This document shows, one piece after another, positions 33,407 to 41,567 of a stretch of DNA of 64,000 nt. Numbering within the stretch: the stretch's first letter is position 1; each line of letters opens with the position of its first letter. The notes beneath the pieces were generated by a model. The model worked only from the letters and a program-made list of their open reading frames with translations. It searched no databases and was not told where the DNA came from. Origin of the DNA: Dryocola sp051297175 (lineage in GTDB: Bacteria; Pseudomonadota; Gammaproteobacteria; Enterobacterales; Enterobacteriaceae); assembly GCF_051297175.1 (NCBI RefSeq), contig NZ_JBINNY010000001.1:2976001-3040000 (forward strand), written 5' to 3'. Position numbers and translations under genes: made by a program.

Positions 33407-34034
33407 CGGCGTGATACTGCGCCCTGACCGACGCCGTGAAGTTCTTGAACGGCAGACGAACCAGCATGTCCAGCGTTTGCTGCGCGATGCGCGGCGCGAG
33501 GCCCGCGATCTGCAGCAGCAGGCCTATCAGGCAGGCTATCAGCAGGGGATGCTGCTTGCGCTAGAGCAGCTGACCGCATGGCTTAACGCCTGCGATGAAA
33601 AAGCGGCTCTCCTGCAGGAACGTATCGCCGCCCAGGCGCAGGCGATGCTCTCTTCGGCGGTCAATAGCCCGGATACCCTGCTCGTGCTTTTGAATGAGGG
33701 GCTGCAGAATTTACCGGCATCGGATGAAACGCTGCATCTCCTCCTGCCCGCGAATGCCCGCAGCCTGCGGCCGCAGATTATGTCCGTGCTGGATAAACAG
33801 TGGCGTGGCCCCGTGCAGCTTGATTTTCATCCGGGGCCAGGTTTTGTTCTGCGCTATAAAGATCAGATCGTGGAATTCGCACCGGAACACTATCTCGAGC
33901 AGGCGACGTTAACCCTGCGCCAGACGATAAGCGAACTGCCGGCCGAGTGCCGTCAGCTTTCCAGCGCTGCGTTTAGCGCGCTGATGGCCCAGTGGCAGCC
34001 GCAGGCCGCCTCGCTTAATGACCAGCCGGATTAG
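33363..34034 (+). CDS. orgB: T3SS ATPase regulator/stator SctL, OrgB homologue
   Basis: OrgB is the spoke protein that connects the ATPase InvC to SpaO and OrgA. The 223 residues compare with 226 in Salmonella. The start (MRKNIQIPHPSRLLDGVILR) is like that of OrgB, followed by a coiled coil with RILREAE-like RLLRDARREARDLQQQ and AYQAGYQQGML, then a C-terminal V-ATPase-E-like domain. It starts inside orgA and ends 4 bases before the stop of the convergent hilA homologue. No orgC follows. Confidence 0.92.
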   Translation: MRKNIQIPHPSRLLDGVILRPDRRREVLERQTNQHVQRLLRDARREARDLQQQAYQAGYQQGMLLALEQLTAWLNACDEKAALLQERIAAQAQAMLSSAVNSPDTLLVLLNEGLQNLPASDETLHLLLPANARSLRPQIMSVLDKQWRGPVQLDFHPGPGFVLRYKDQIVEFAPEHYLEQATLTLRQTISELPAECRQLSSAAFSALMAQWQPQAASLNDQPD

Positions 34035-34038
34035 CCAT

Positions 34039-35739
34039 TCACTTATCAATGGCGGTCGTCCCGGCGTGAACTTCCGCCAGAAACTCCGTAAGACGAGGAT
34101 CGTGACGCCAGATTTTCAGTGAGATACATGGCTCGCCCTGTAATTGCTGCCACAGCCGCCTTGCCGCCTCGACACCTTTGGCAGCAAGCACCAGCGGCAG
34201 CAGGCCGCCGGTCTGCGGGTAAAGCTCTGACCGCGCTAAAAATGCCGCCACATCGGGCATAGCATCGCTTTCATTACGGCTTAATTCCGCATAGAGATGA
34301 TGGATGGTCAGGAGCCCGTGCTCTTCGCGCGCTTCTCTTACGGCTTGAATAAGCTCTGCGGCGCGCGGGTGCTCGCCCTTTATCGCGAGCAGTAGCGCCT
34401 GAACGCTTTGCAGAACGGGATGGCACTGCCCGTACTGAAAGAGCTGCTGGTTACCCAGCGCGATGGCGGCATCCAGATTTCCCTGACACCAGACCAGCCA
34501 CAGCTTTAGCACGCCGACGGCGATTCGCGTTGGATCAAGCTGCAACGATTTCTCCACCGCCACCAGCGCCAGGCCCAATTTGCCCGAAAGGAAAAGATGC
34601 CAGGCGTGATAGTAGTGGATATCCGCCGAGCCCGCCGCTAACAGATGGGCCTGTTTAAACAGCACGTCCGCCGTTACCGAATCCGATTTAATGCTGTTGA
34701 TAAGCGCCAGAAGTCCCAGCGCCTGCGCGTTGACGGGTTCTAATTCGATGGCCTGATTTATCGCCTCCTGCGCGGCGCTCAGCGCGCTTTGTACTTCGAA
34801 CAGCCCCATTTGCGCCATGGTCAGATAACACTCCGCGAGGCTACAAAACGGCAGAGCGTAGGTGGGATTTGCGTTCGCGGACTGACGAAGCAACACGAGC
34901 GCCTGACGTAAGCTTGAGGGGGTATAGCGGTGCAAATGGCGGCGCGCATTCAGGAAGTCCACGGCCATATCCGCCGAACCTAACGCCGGGCGTACAAAAC
35001 CGCGCCAGTTCTGCCCCGTAATAATATGCGGCAGCAGGTTAACCAGCAGGTTTTGTAAAATAACCGTCGGTTGCTCGACCGGTAACCTAAAACTTTCCTG
35101 ATGTATCAAATGGTGGTCCTGGGCTTTTACCCACTCCACGCGCAGGCGTCGGCTATTGCCATACTGAAGAGTTCGCCCGACAAGATAGTAATCGGGCCGC
35201 AGATGCTGGATTAAATTAACGATTTCTTCAGCGGAGTTGCCGCCCTGGGTAAGTGCGGCGGGCAGCACCGCAAGGCCGTATGGCAGATAGCGAGACAGCG
35301 CCTGCACCAGCGAAAAATGGAGACCGGCAGAATCCACCTCTGGCGCGGTTTGGAAAGGGAATATGGCGATCAGATGTTGAATGGCCGACGGGCTGCGTTC
35401 CGACACGGAAACCACCGTATGGCTAAAACGATATCCCTTTCCATAGACAGTATCTATATAGCGGCAATGCTTATCCTCGCCAAGAATACGTCTTAAGCCA
35501 TAAATACAGCGCGTAAGGGAGTCTTCGGTGACCTCACAGCTGCCCCAGATTGTAGTGAGCAAAGTATCTTTGCTCACTAACTGCCCGGCGTTTTCCAATA
35601 GCAACGTCAGCACGGCCAGCTCCTTGGGTGGAATACGCACCTGTTGCCCTCCGTGAACTAATAACCCATCGCCATGCAGCTTAAAATTCTCAAAAACAAA
35701 CTGACGTTCTTTATTTTGAACCTTTAGCATACTTTTCAT
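34039..35739 (-). CDS. hilA: Master regulator of the T3SS, HilA homologue
   Basis: HilA activates the prg-org and inv-spa operons in Salmonella. The 566-residue protein (HilA 553) has an N-terminal OmpR/ToxR-type winged helix (about 12-110, with RIPPKELAVLTLLLENAGQL, LTRCIYGLRRILGEDK and YGKGYRF) and a long helical TPR-like region, with SLAECYLTMAQMGLF and LLALINSIKSDS matching HilA closely. AAAGGAAA precedes ATG 35739. It lies tail-to-tail with orgB; in SPI-1 hilA is adjacent too but is followed by iagB, which is absent here. A HilA-box repeat upstream of prgH is a likely target. Confidence 0.95.
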   Translation of the reverse strand: MKSMLKVQNKERQFVFENFKLHGDGLLVHGGQQVRIPPKELAVLTLLLENAGQLVSKDTLLTTIWGSCEVTEDSLTRCIYGLRRILGEDKHCRYIDTVYGKGYRFSHTVVSVSERSPSAIQHLIAIFPFQTAPEVDSAGLHFSLVQALSRYLPYGLAVLPAALTQGGNSAEEIVNLIQHLRPDYYLVGRTLQYGNSRRLRVEWVKAQDHHLIHQESFRLPVEQPTVILQNLLVNLLPHIITGQNWRGFVRPALGSADMAVDFLNARRHLHRYTPSSLRQALVLLRQSANANPTYALPFCSLAECYLTMAQMGLFEVQSALSAAQEAINQAIELEPVNAQALGLLALINSIKSDSVTADVLFKQAHLLAAGSADIHYYHAWHLFLSGKLGLALVAVEKSLQLDPTRIAVGVLKLWLVWCQGNLDAAIALGNQQLFQYGQCHPVLQSVQALLLAIKGEHPRAAELIQAVREAREEHGLLTIHHLYAELSRNESDAMPDVAAFLARSELYPQTGGLLPLVLAAKGVEAARRLWQQLQGEPCISLKIWRHDPRLTEFLAEVHAGTTAIDK

Positions 35740-36353
35740 TATGGATATTTCCTTTTATCTGCCCGGACGAACAGATTTCCTTGGATAAGACCGTCATTCG
35801 TTTGACGGCGTGATTTTGATATTCGGTGAATATAACCAGCGTTATAGATTTGGTTGATTGATAATACGGATAGGGGGAATTCGCCTGTCAGGGCGCATTG
35901 AATACGACACAGCTGTTTGTTGAGCTAATTAACATACGAGCAGGTTATGTTCTAACTGCCTTTTATCAATAGCATCAACACCAGGCTAGATAACACAGTC
36001 GCTTCAACGGCGACAATAAGGGGGTAATTCGATAAATACTCGACAGGCTGAAACATATAAATATCACGCAAAAAATAAAAAAGAGTCGTGGCTGGCTGAG
36101 TGATTTATAGTAAAGGGGTTTTTATTGCAAAACAAATTAATAAGACTTCTAATATTTCTCGCATAAATAACACAAGTGACGGTTTAATGAATATTAAGTA
36201 AACTTAATATTGTCCGGGCAAAATAAAGAACGCTTAATGAAGAAGGGTGTATTAGTGATGAGAGGGAAAAAACATGAGGATATTTGTAGACCAGTCACCT
36301 GAAGCCAGGCGCGCTCAAGTGACTGTTTATAGGCAATGCAGGATTGGCGCAGG
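35740..36353. other. AT-rich gene-free stretch between hilA and cobB
   Basis: This 614-base stretch is clearly more AT-rich than its surroundings and shows no plausible gene on either strand. It should hold the hilA promoter and the end of the lol-nagK-cobB transcript. Structures visible are CCGTCA/TGACGG (35791-35808), a perfect AATATTAAG/CTTAATATT palindrome (36190-36211) and AGTCACCTGA/TCAAGTGACT (36293-36324), the last perhaps serving the cobB 3' end. In Salmonella the hilA upstream region binds HilD, HilC, RtsA and H-NS; no such activator gene is in the window. Confidence 0.5.
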
Positions 36354-37175
36354 CTAAATGCCCTTTAGCAACCTTTCCACGTACTCCGGCACCACTTCGC
36401 TCGCAAGTCCATAGTGCTTCTCTTCAAACTCGCTGCCGACCTGGCTGGGCTCGAGGTTCAGCTCGACGGTATGCGCGCCCTGCAGTTTAGCCTCATGCAC
36501 GAAGCCCGCGGCCGGATAGACGTGCCCGGAGGTGCCGATGGCGATGAAGTAATCTGCCGTCGCAAGCGCCTGATAAATGTCGTCCATGCCTAGCGGCATT
36601 TCACCGAACCAGACAACGTGCGGGCGCAGCGGCGCGGAAAGCTGGCAGCAGTGGCAGCGGTCTTCTGCCGTCACGTCCCCTTTCCACTCCAGCACCTGCC
36701 CGCTGCGGGCACAGCGCACTTTCAGCAGCTCGCCGTGCATATGAATAACGTTTTTGTTACCTGCCCGCTCGTGCAGGTTGTCGATGTTTTGCGTTACCAG
36801 CAGGAAATGGTCGCCCAGCTCTTCCTCAAGCCTTGCTAACGCAAGGTGGGCGGCGTTCGGCTTGATTTCTGCCTGCTGAAGCTGACGGCGGCGGGCGTTA
36901 TAAAACGCCTGCACCAGCTCGGGGTCACGCGCAAAGCCTTCCGGCGTGGCGACGTCCTCAACGCGGTGTTCTTCCCACAGCCCGTCGGTTGCGCGAAAGG
37001 TGCGGATCCCCGACTCTGCGGAGATCCCGGCGCCCGTGAGCACCACTACTCTGGGTTTTTCCATCGCTTCGGGTCCTGGTCTGTCTCTGAAAAAAATCCG
37101 CTGGCGTAAACGCTGGCGCAGAAGACGTTTGGTTTTACGAAACCGGCTCAGCCGATGTTGACGACGCGATAGCAT
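36354..37175 (-). CDS. cobB: NAD+-dependent protein deacylase CobB (sirtuin)
   Basis: CobB removes acetyl, succinyl and related groups from protein lysines, for example acetyl-CoA synthetase. The 273 residues include the basic N-terminal extension seen in E. coli; a shorter form could start at Met38 (base 37064), as reported for Salmonella. The Rossmann motif VLTGAGISAESGIRTFR, the NAD/acetyl-lysine site TQNIDNLHERAG, the catalytic His in VIHMHGE and the zinc cysteines (VRCARSG and RCHCCQL) are intact. The gene starts 3 bases after nagK and is the last gene of the lol-nagK-cobB series. Confidence 0.97.
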   Translation of the reverse strand: MLSRRQHRLSRFRKTKRLLRQRLRQRIFFRDRPGPEAMEKPRVVVLTGAGISAESGIRTFRATDGLWEEHRVEDVATPEGFARDPELVQAFYNARRRQLQQAEIKPNAAHLALARLEEELGDHFLLVTQNIDNLHERAGNKNVIHMHGELLKVRCARSGQVLEWKGDVTAEDRCHCCQLSAPLRPHVVWFGEMPLGMDDIYQALATADYFIAIGTSGHVYPAAGFVHEAKLQGAHTVELNLEPSQVGSEFEEKHYGLASEVVPEYVERLLKGI

Positions 37176-37178
37176 AAT

Positions 37179-38090
37179 TTACTCCGTGAGATGGAGGAAT
37201 GCCGCACCGCGCATCCCACCGGCATCGCCGTGGCGCGCGGGTTCAATGCGCGGCACCTTAGCAACCGGCAATAAATATTTTGGCAAACGGGCGGGCAGCT
37301 GCTGATAAATTTCAGAGAAGTTCGACAGCCCGCCGCCAATCACGACCAGATGCGCATCGACTGCGGTCAGCAGGCTGCCGAGGCAGCAGGCCAGCAGCTC
37401 CATAAAGCGATCGACGTGCTCCACCGCCTTCGCGTCTCCGGCATGGTAGCGCGCGACGATCTCTTTCGATTCCAAAGTTTCAGCGTAGAAGTGCTGATAC
37501 AGCCACGCAAATCCGCGCCCGGAAAGGTAGTTTTCGATGCAGCCGTTTTTGCCGCAGCCGCAGCGCGTGAGCGGGAAGTCGCGCCCAACGACGTCGAGGG
37601 CATCGACCGGCAGGCGCGTATGGCCGAATTCACCGGTGATGTAGTTGCGGCCGGTAATTGATTTGCCGTTCACGATGATGCCGCCGCCGACGCCGGTGCC
37701 GAGGATCAGCCCCATCACCACCGGGTAGTCGCGGAAATCGTCGTCCCAGGCTTCGGAGAGCGCAAAACAGTTGGCGTCATTGTCCAGACGCACGTCGCGT
37801 TCCAGCAGCGCGCTCAGGTCAGCTTTTAACGGCTTGCCGTTCGCCGCCGGGACGTTTGCGGCATAGAGCGTGCCGTCGTCGGTTATCGGCATGCCGGGAA
37901 TTCCAATCCCCACGCTGCCTTTAATACCAAAACGGCTATCGGCCTCCTTCACCAGAGAGCCGATAGCCGTTAAGAAGTTTTCGTAGCTGTCGTGCGGGGT
38001 GGGAACGCGCGTTTCCCATTGCAACCGACGATCCTTGTCATAGACCCCAAGAGCCATTTTCGTGCCGCCAATGTCAAATCCGTAATACAT
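37179..38090 (-). CDS. nagK: N-acetyl-D-glucosamine kinase NagK
   Basis: NagK phosphorylates N-acetylglucosamine recovered from cell-wall turnover. The 303 residues equal the E. coli length. It is a ROK-family kinase: phosphate-binding DIGGTKMALG at the N-terminus, VRLDNDANCFALSEAWDD with the catalytic Asp, GLILGTGVGGGIIVNG, and the zinc motif with CGCGKNGCIENY. NagZ, at 53887-54912, works in the same recycling pathway. Confidence 0.97.
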   Translation of the reverse strand: MYYGFDIGGTKMALGVYDKDRRLQWETRVPTPHDSYENFLTAIGSLVKEADSRFGIKGSVGIGIPGMPITDDGTLYAANVPAANGKPLKADLSALLERDVRLDNDANCFALSEAWDDDFRDYPVVMGLILGTGVGGGIIVNGKSITGRNYITGEFGHTRLPVDALDVVGRDFPLTRCGCGKNGCIENYLSGRGFAWLYQHFYAETLESKEIVARYHAGDAKAVEHVDRFMELLACCLGSLLTAVDAHLVVIGGGLSNFSEIYQQLPARLPKYLLPVAKVPRIEPARHGDAGGMRGAAFLHLTE

Positions 38091-38112
38091 TGTGCCCCCA
38101 ATTGTGTGTAAT

Positions 38113-39357
38113 TTATTGTCCGCTTAATACCCGCGCCGGATCGATATTGCTGGCGCGTCTTGCCGGATACCAGCTGGCGAGCAGGCTCAGCAGCAGCGCG
38201 GTGACCAGCACGTAGAACACATCCAGCCCGTGCAGTTCCGACGGCAGGAAATCGATAAAGTAGATGTCGCCTGACAGGAAGTGATGCCCGATCAGCTTTT
38301 CAATGACGTTAATGATATTGGTCAGCTGCCATGAGGCCAGCATGCCGACAATCACCCCGCTCACGCTGCCCAGCAGCCCGGCCAGCAGCCCATACCAGAC
38401 GAAAATCGCGCGAATCAGGCCGTCTTTCGCCCCCAGCGTGCGCAGCACGGCGATGTCGCTGCTCTTGTCTTTCACCGCCATCACCAGCGTGGAAACGATG
38501 TTAAAACAGGCCACGCCAATCACCAGCACCATCGCCAGATACATAATGGCGCGAATCATCTGGATATCGCGATACATGTAGCCGTAGGTGCCAATCCAGC
38601 TTTTGATGTAGACATAGGCGTTTGTGACTTCGCCCGCGTCGCGCACCAGCTTGTTGGCGGCAAACACGTCGTTCACCTTAATGGCGATACCCGTGACACT
38701 GTCACCCATATCCAGATAGCCCTGCGCATCCGCCATCGGCACCATCGCAAAGCTGTGATCGAGCTGGCCGCTAAGCGCCAGGATACCCGCAACGTGCAGA
38801 CGCACGCGCTTCGGCTGCAAAAGCTTGGTGCCGCCATCGCTGTTCGGGATCATGATGGAGATCCAGTCGCCCTGCTTCACCTTCAGCGCGTCCGCAACGC
38901 CTTTACCGATAATGATCTGCTGCTGGCCCGCCTTAAAATTCTGCCACGCGTTGTTCTGCACGTACTGTGGCAGCGCGCTCAGATGCGTTTCCTGAACGGG
39001 ATCGACGCCTTTCACCTGAATCGCGCGCAGGTTTGCTCCGCTTTCTACCAGCCCGGTGAAGTTAATATAAGGTGCGGCGGCAACGATGCCTTTCACCTTT
39101 TCAACGCGTTGCAGCACGCCGTTCCAGTCCTGGAAAGGCTGATTAACCGGCTCGATTTCGCCGTGCGGCACCACAGCCAGAATGCGGTTGTTTAGCTCGC
39201 GTTCGAAGCCGTTCATGGCGCTTAGGCCGACGATCAGCACCGCCACGCCCAGCGCGATGCCGACGGTAGAGATGATGGAAATCAGCGAAACCATGCCGCT
39301 GCGGCGGCGGCCGCGGCTAAAGCGCAGCCCCATTAAGAGTGAGAGAGGCAGAGCCAT
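38113..39357 (-). CDS. lolE: Lipoprotein-releasing complex membrane protein LolE
   Basis: LolE works with LolC and LolD to extract outer-membrane lipoproteins from the inner membrane; LolE binds the lipoprotein. ATG 39357 gives 414 residues as in E. coli; it overlaps the lolD stop. One membrane helix near the N-terminus (GMVSLISIISTVGIALGVAV), a large periplasmic domain, and three C-terminal helices (FtsX/MacB fold) are evident. Last of lolCDE. Confidence 0.97.
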   Translation of the reverse strand: MALPLSLLMGLRFSRGRRRSGMVSLISIISTVGIALGVAVLIVGLSAMNGFERELNNRILAVVPHGEIEPVNQPFQDWNGVLQRVEKVKGIVAAAPYINFTGLVESGANLRAIQVKGVDPVQETHLSALPQYVQNNAWQNFKAGQQQIIIGKGVADALKVKQGDWISIMIPNSDGGTKLLQPKRVRLHVAGILALSGQLDHSFAMVPMADAQGYLDMGDSVTGIAIKVNDVFAANKLVRDAGEVTNAYVYIKSWIGTYGYMYRDIQMIRAIMYLAMVLVIGVACFNIVSTLVMAVKDKSSDIAVLRTLGAKDGLIRAIFVWYGLLAGLLGSVSGVIVGMLASWQLTNIINVIEKLIGHHFLSGDIYFIDFLPSELHGLDVFYVLVTALLLSLLASWYPARRASNIDPARVLSGQ

Positions 39358-40061
39358 CAATCAGCCCCCATTAAGGTTAATTCCTGGGTCAGGCGGCCAT
39401 CGCGCATTTCAAGCTGGCGGGACATGCGTTTAGCCAGCTGCAGGTCGTGCGTGACGACCAGGAATGCCGTGCCCTGGCGCACGTTCAGCTCGCCGAGCAG
39501 TTCGAAGATGCTGTCCGCGTTGCGGGCATCGAGGTTGCCGGTTGGCTCATCCGCCAGCACCAGGCGCGGGTTGTTGACCAGCGCACGGGCAATCGCCACG
39601 CGCTGGCGTTCACCGCCGGACAGCTCGGACGGACGGTGGCTGCTGCGGTGCGCAAGCCCAACGGCTTTAAGCATATCCAGCGCGCGCTGTTTGGTTTCTT
39701 CGGTATTTTTCTTGCCGATAAGCAGCGGCATGGCGACGTTTTCCATCGCCGTAAAGTCCGGCAGCAGGTGGTGGAACTGGTAGATAAAGCCCAGCTCGCG
39801 GTTGCGCAGCTCCGCTTTCGCCGACGATGAGAGCGTGCTCATCGGCTGGCCGTTGAAAATCACATCGCCGGAGGTTGGCGTATCCAGCCCGCCCAGCAGG
39901 TGCAGCAGAGTACTTTTGCCGGAGCCGGAGCTGCCGACAATCGCCATTAGCTCGCCCGCATCAATGCTGAAGCTGACATCGTGCAGCACATCCGTTTGCA
40001 CCTTGCCTTCCTGGTAGCGTTTGCACAGGTTGTCACACTGCAACAGGACAGAATTACTCAT
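39357..40061 (-). CDS. lolD: Lipoprotein-releasing complex ATPase LolD
   Basis: LolD is the ATPase of LolCDE. The ATG at 40061 gives 234 residues (E. coli 233) and fits MSNSVLLQCDNLCKRYQEG; longer readings run into lolC. Walker A GSSGSGKST, signature LSGGERQR, Walker B RLVLADEPTG and the H-loop VVTHD are all present. It overlaps lolC by 8 bases and lolE by 1. Confidence 0.97.
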   Translation of the reverse strand: MSNSVLLQCDNLCKRYQEGKVQTDVLHDVSFSIDAGELMAIVGSSGSGKSTLLHLLGGLDTPTSGDVIFNGQPMSTLSSSAKAELRNRELGFIYQFHHLLPDFTAMENVAMPLLIGKKNTEETKQRALDMLKAVGLAHRSSHRPSELSGGERQRVAIARALVNNPRLVLADEPTGNLDARNADSIFELLGELNVRQGTAFLVVTHDLQLAKRMSRQLEMRDGRLTQELTLMGAD

Positions 40062-41253
40062 AACGTAAAGCCTCAGCGGGTTGTGTGGCGGCGGCGCGCC
40101 ACGACGGGTAAAGCGTGGATAACAGCGCAACCGCCATAGCAACGATGGCGATTACAATCACTTGTACAGGTTCGATGGCGACAGGCAGCGTCGCGCCGTC
40201 CAGCAGCGCGCCGATAATCGGCATCAGGTTATTAAGCTGGCTTGCCAGCAGCGCCCCGAGCAGCGCGCCAAGCAGCGCGCCAATGACGCCGGCGCTGGCC
40301 CCCTGCACCATAAACACGGCCATGATCTGGCGGCGCGTCAGCCCCTGCGTCTGGAGAATGGCGACTTCGCCCTGCTTCTCCATCACCAGCAGGCCCAGCG
40401 AGGTAATAATGTTAAACGCCGCGACGGCGACGATCAGGCTCAGCAGCAGGCCCATCATGTTCTTTTCCATGCGCACGGCCTGGAACAGCTCGCCCTTGCG
40501 CTCGCGCCAGTCTTTCCATTCGGTGCCCTGCGGCAGCGTCTGCTGGCTCAGCACGTCAACCTTTAGCGGTTCGGCAAGCCATAAACGCCATCCGGTGATG
40601 TTGCCCAGCGGGTAGCGCATCAGGCGGGAGGCATCCTGCTGGTTGACGAGCATCTGGTAGCCGTCGACCTCACTGTTGGCTGCAAAGGTGCCGATAACGG
40701 TAAACAGGCGCTGGCTCGGCAAACGCCCCATCGGCGTAAATTGGCTTGCGGACGGCACCATAATACGGATGCTGTCGCCGCGCTTGATGCCCAGCTGGCC
40801 CGCAAGCTGTTCGCCTAAAATGACGTTGTATTTCCCCGCCTCGAGATCGGTCTGCTTAACGTTGACCAGGTACGGAGACAGCGGATCTTTTTCCTGCGGC
40901 TGAATGCCGAGCATGACGCCCACCGCCACGCTGCGCGCGCTTTGCAGCACCACGTCGCCGGTGGTGATTGGCGCAATACGGGTCACGCCCTCAAGCTTGA
41001 GGCCGGATGCGGGAAGTTTTTCAGGATTAATGGAGCCGGTTGGCGAGGTGATCATCGCCTGTGGCATCAGGCCGAGAATGTTGTTTTGCAGCTCGCGCTC
41101 GAAACCATTCATCACGGAGAGCACTGTCACCAGTGCCATTACGCCAAGCGTAATGCCGATGGTGGACAGCCAGGAGACAAAGCGGCCGAAACGGTCCGAT
41201 GCTCGCCCGCGCATGTAGCGCAGGCCTATAAATAACGCGACAGGTTGATACAT
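40054..41253 (-). CDS. lolC: Lipoprotein-releasing complex membrane protein LolC
   Basis: LolC is the inner-membrane subunit that recruits the periplasmic chaperone LolA. The 399 residues equal the E. coli length. It has the same layout as LolE: one N-terminal helix (RFVSWLSTIGITLGVMALVT), a large periplasmic domain with the LolA-binding hook, and three C-terminal helices with SLGLLVMEKQGEVAIL. First gene of the lol-nagK-cobB series. Confidence 0.97.
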   Translation of the reverse strand: MYQPVALFIGLRYMRGRASDRFGRFVSWLSTIGITLGVMALVTVLSVMNGFERELQNNILGLMPQAMITSPTGSINPEKLPASGLKLEGVTRIAPITTGDVVLQSARSVAVGVMLGIQPQEKDPLSPYLVNVKQTDLEAGKYNVILGEQLAGQLGIKRGDSIRIMVPSASQFTPMGRLPSQRLFTVIGTFAANSEVDGYQMLVNQQDASRLMRYPLGNITGWRLWLAEPLKVDVLSQQTLPQGTEWKDWRERKGELFQAVRMEKNMMGLLLSLIVAVAAFNIITSLGLLVMEKQGEVAILQTQGLTRRQIMAVFMVQGASAGVIGALLGALLGALLASQLNNLMPIIGALLDGATLPVAIEPVQVIVIAIVAMAVALLSTLYPSWRAAATQPAEALRYE

Positions 41254-41567
41254 GAAATCCGTCTTGTTGCAGTTGGCTTAAGCGAAGTTGGCGAGAAGTA
41301 TATAAGTGATATCCAATCAAGTAAATGAAATATAAAGTGTTTTTGAACTTTCAGAACACAGGAAAACTCAATTGAATCAAACTCATAACACCTTGTTTTC
41401 ATAGTCTTGTTACTGAGTTTTACCTTAAGCCGCGGCCGTATGAGCCTGCGGAATATCCGAAATCAGCCACCCTCGCGGCAAAAACAGATTAATCGAGTTA
41501 AAAAGCGCCGAGCTATCGCCCACCCTTTACGGCCACCGTTCGCCTGACATGAGACGCGATTTTTGGC
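41254..41567. other. Divergent lolC-ycfT intergenic region
   Basis: This 314-base gap between divergent genes must hold both promoters. I see a good candidate for lolC on the minus strand (separate entry) and no clear one for ycfT. The part from 41330 to 41440 is AT-rich and without obvious palindromes. No gene is visible. Confidence 0.5.
41297..41325 (-). promoter_or_regulatory. Predicted sigma-70 promoter of lolCDE-nagK-cobB
   Basis: Read on the minus strand, TTTACT (41325-41320), a 17-base spacer and TATACT (41302-41297) make a good sigma-70 promoter 44 bases or so upstream of lolC. Confidence 0.5.

Noticed and set aside
36181..36197. Possible PhoP box GGTTTA-N5-TATTAA upstream of hilA
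   Set aside because: The second hexamer matches poorly and the orientation is away from hilA.
36293..36324. Hairpin AGTCACCTGA/TCAAGTGACT as a cobB terminator
   Set aside because: One mismatch, a 12-base loop and no T-run on the minus strand; only mentioned within the gap entry.
9768..36353. Integrase, transposase, tRNA attachment site or direct repeats bounding the island
   Set aside because: I looked at both ends and saw no such gene, no tRNA and no convincing repeat pair shared by the potD and cobB sides.
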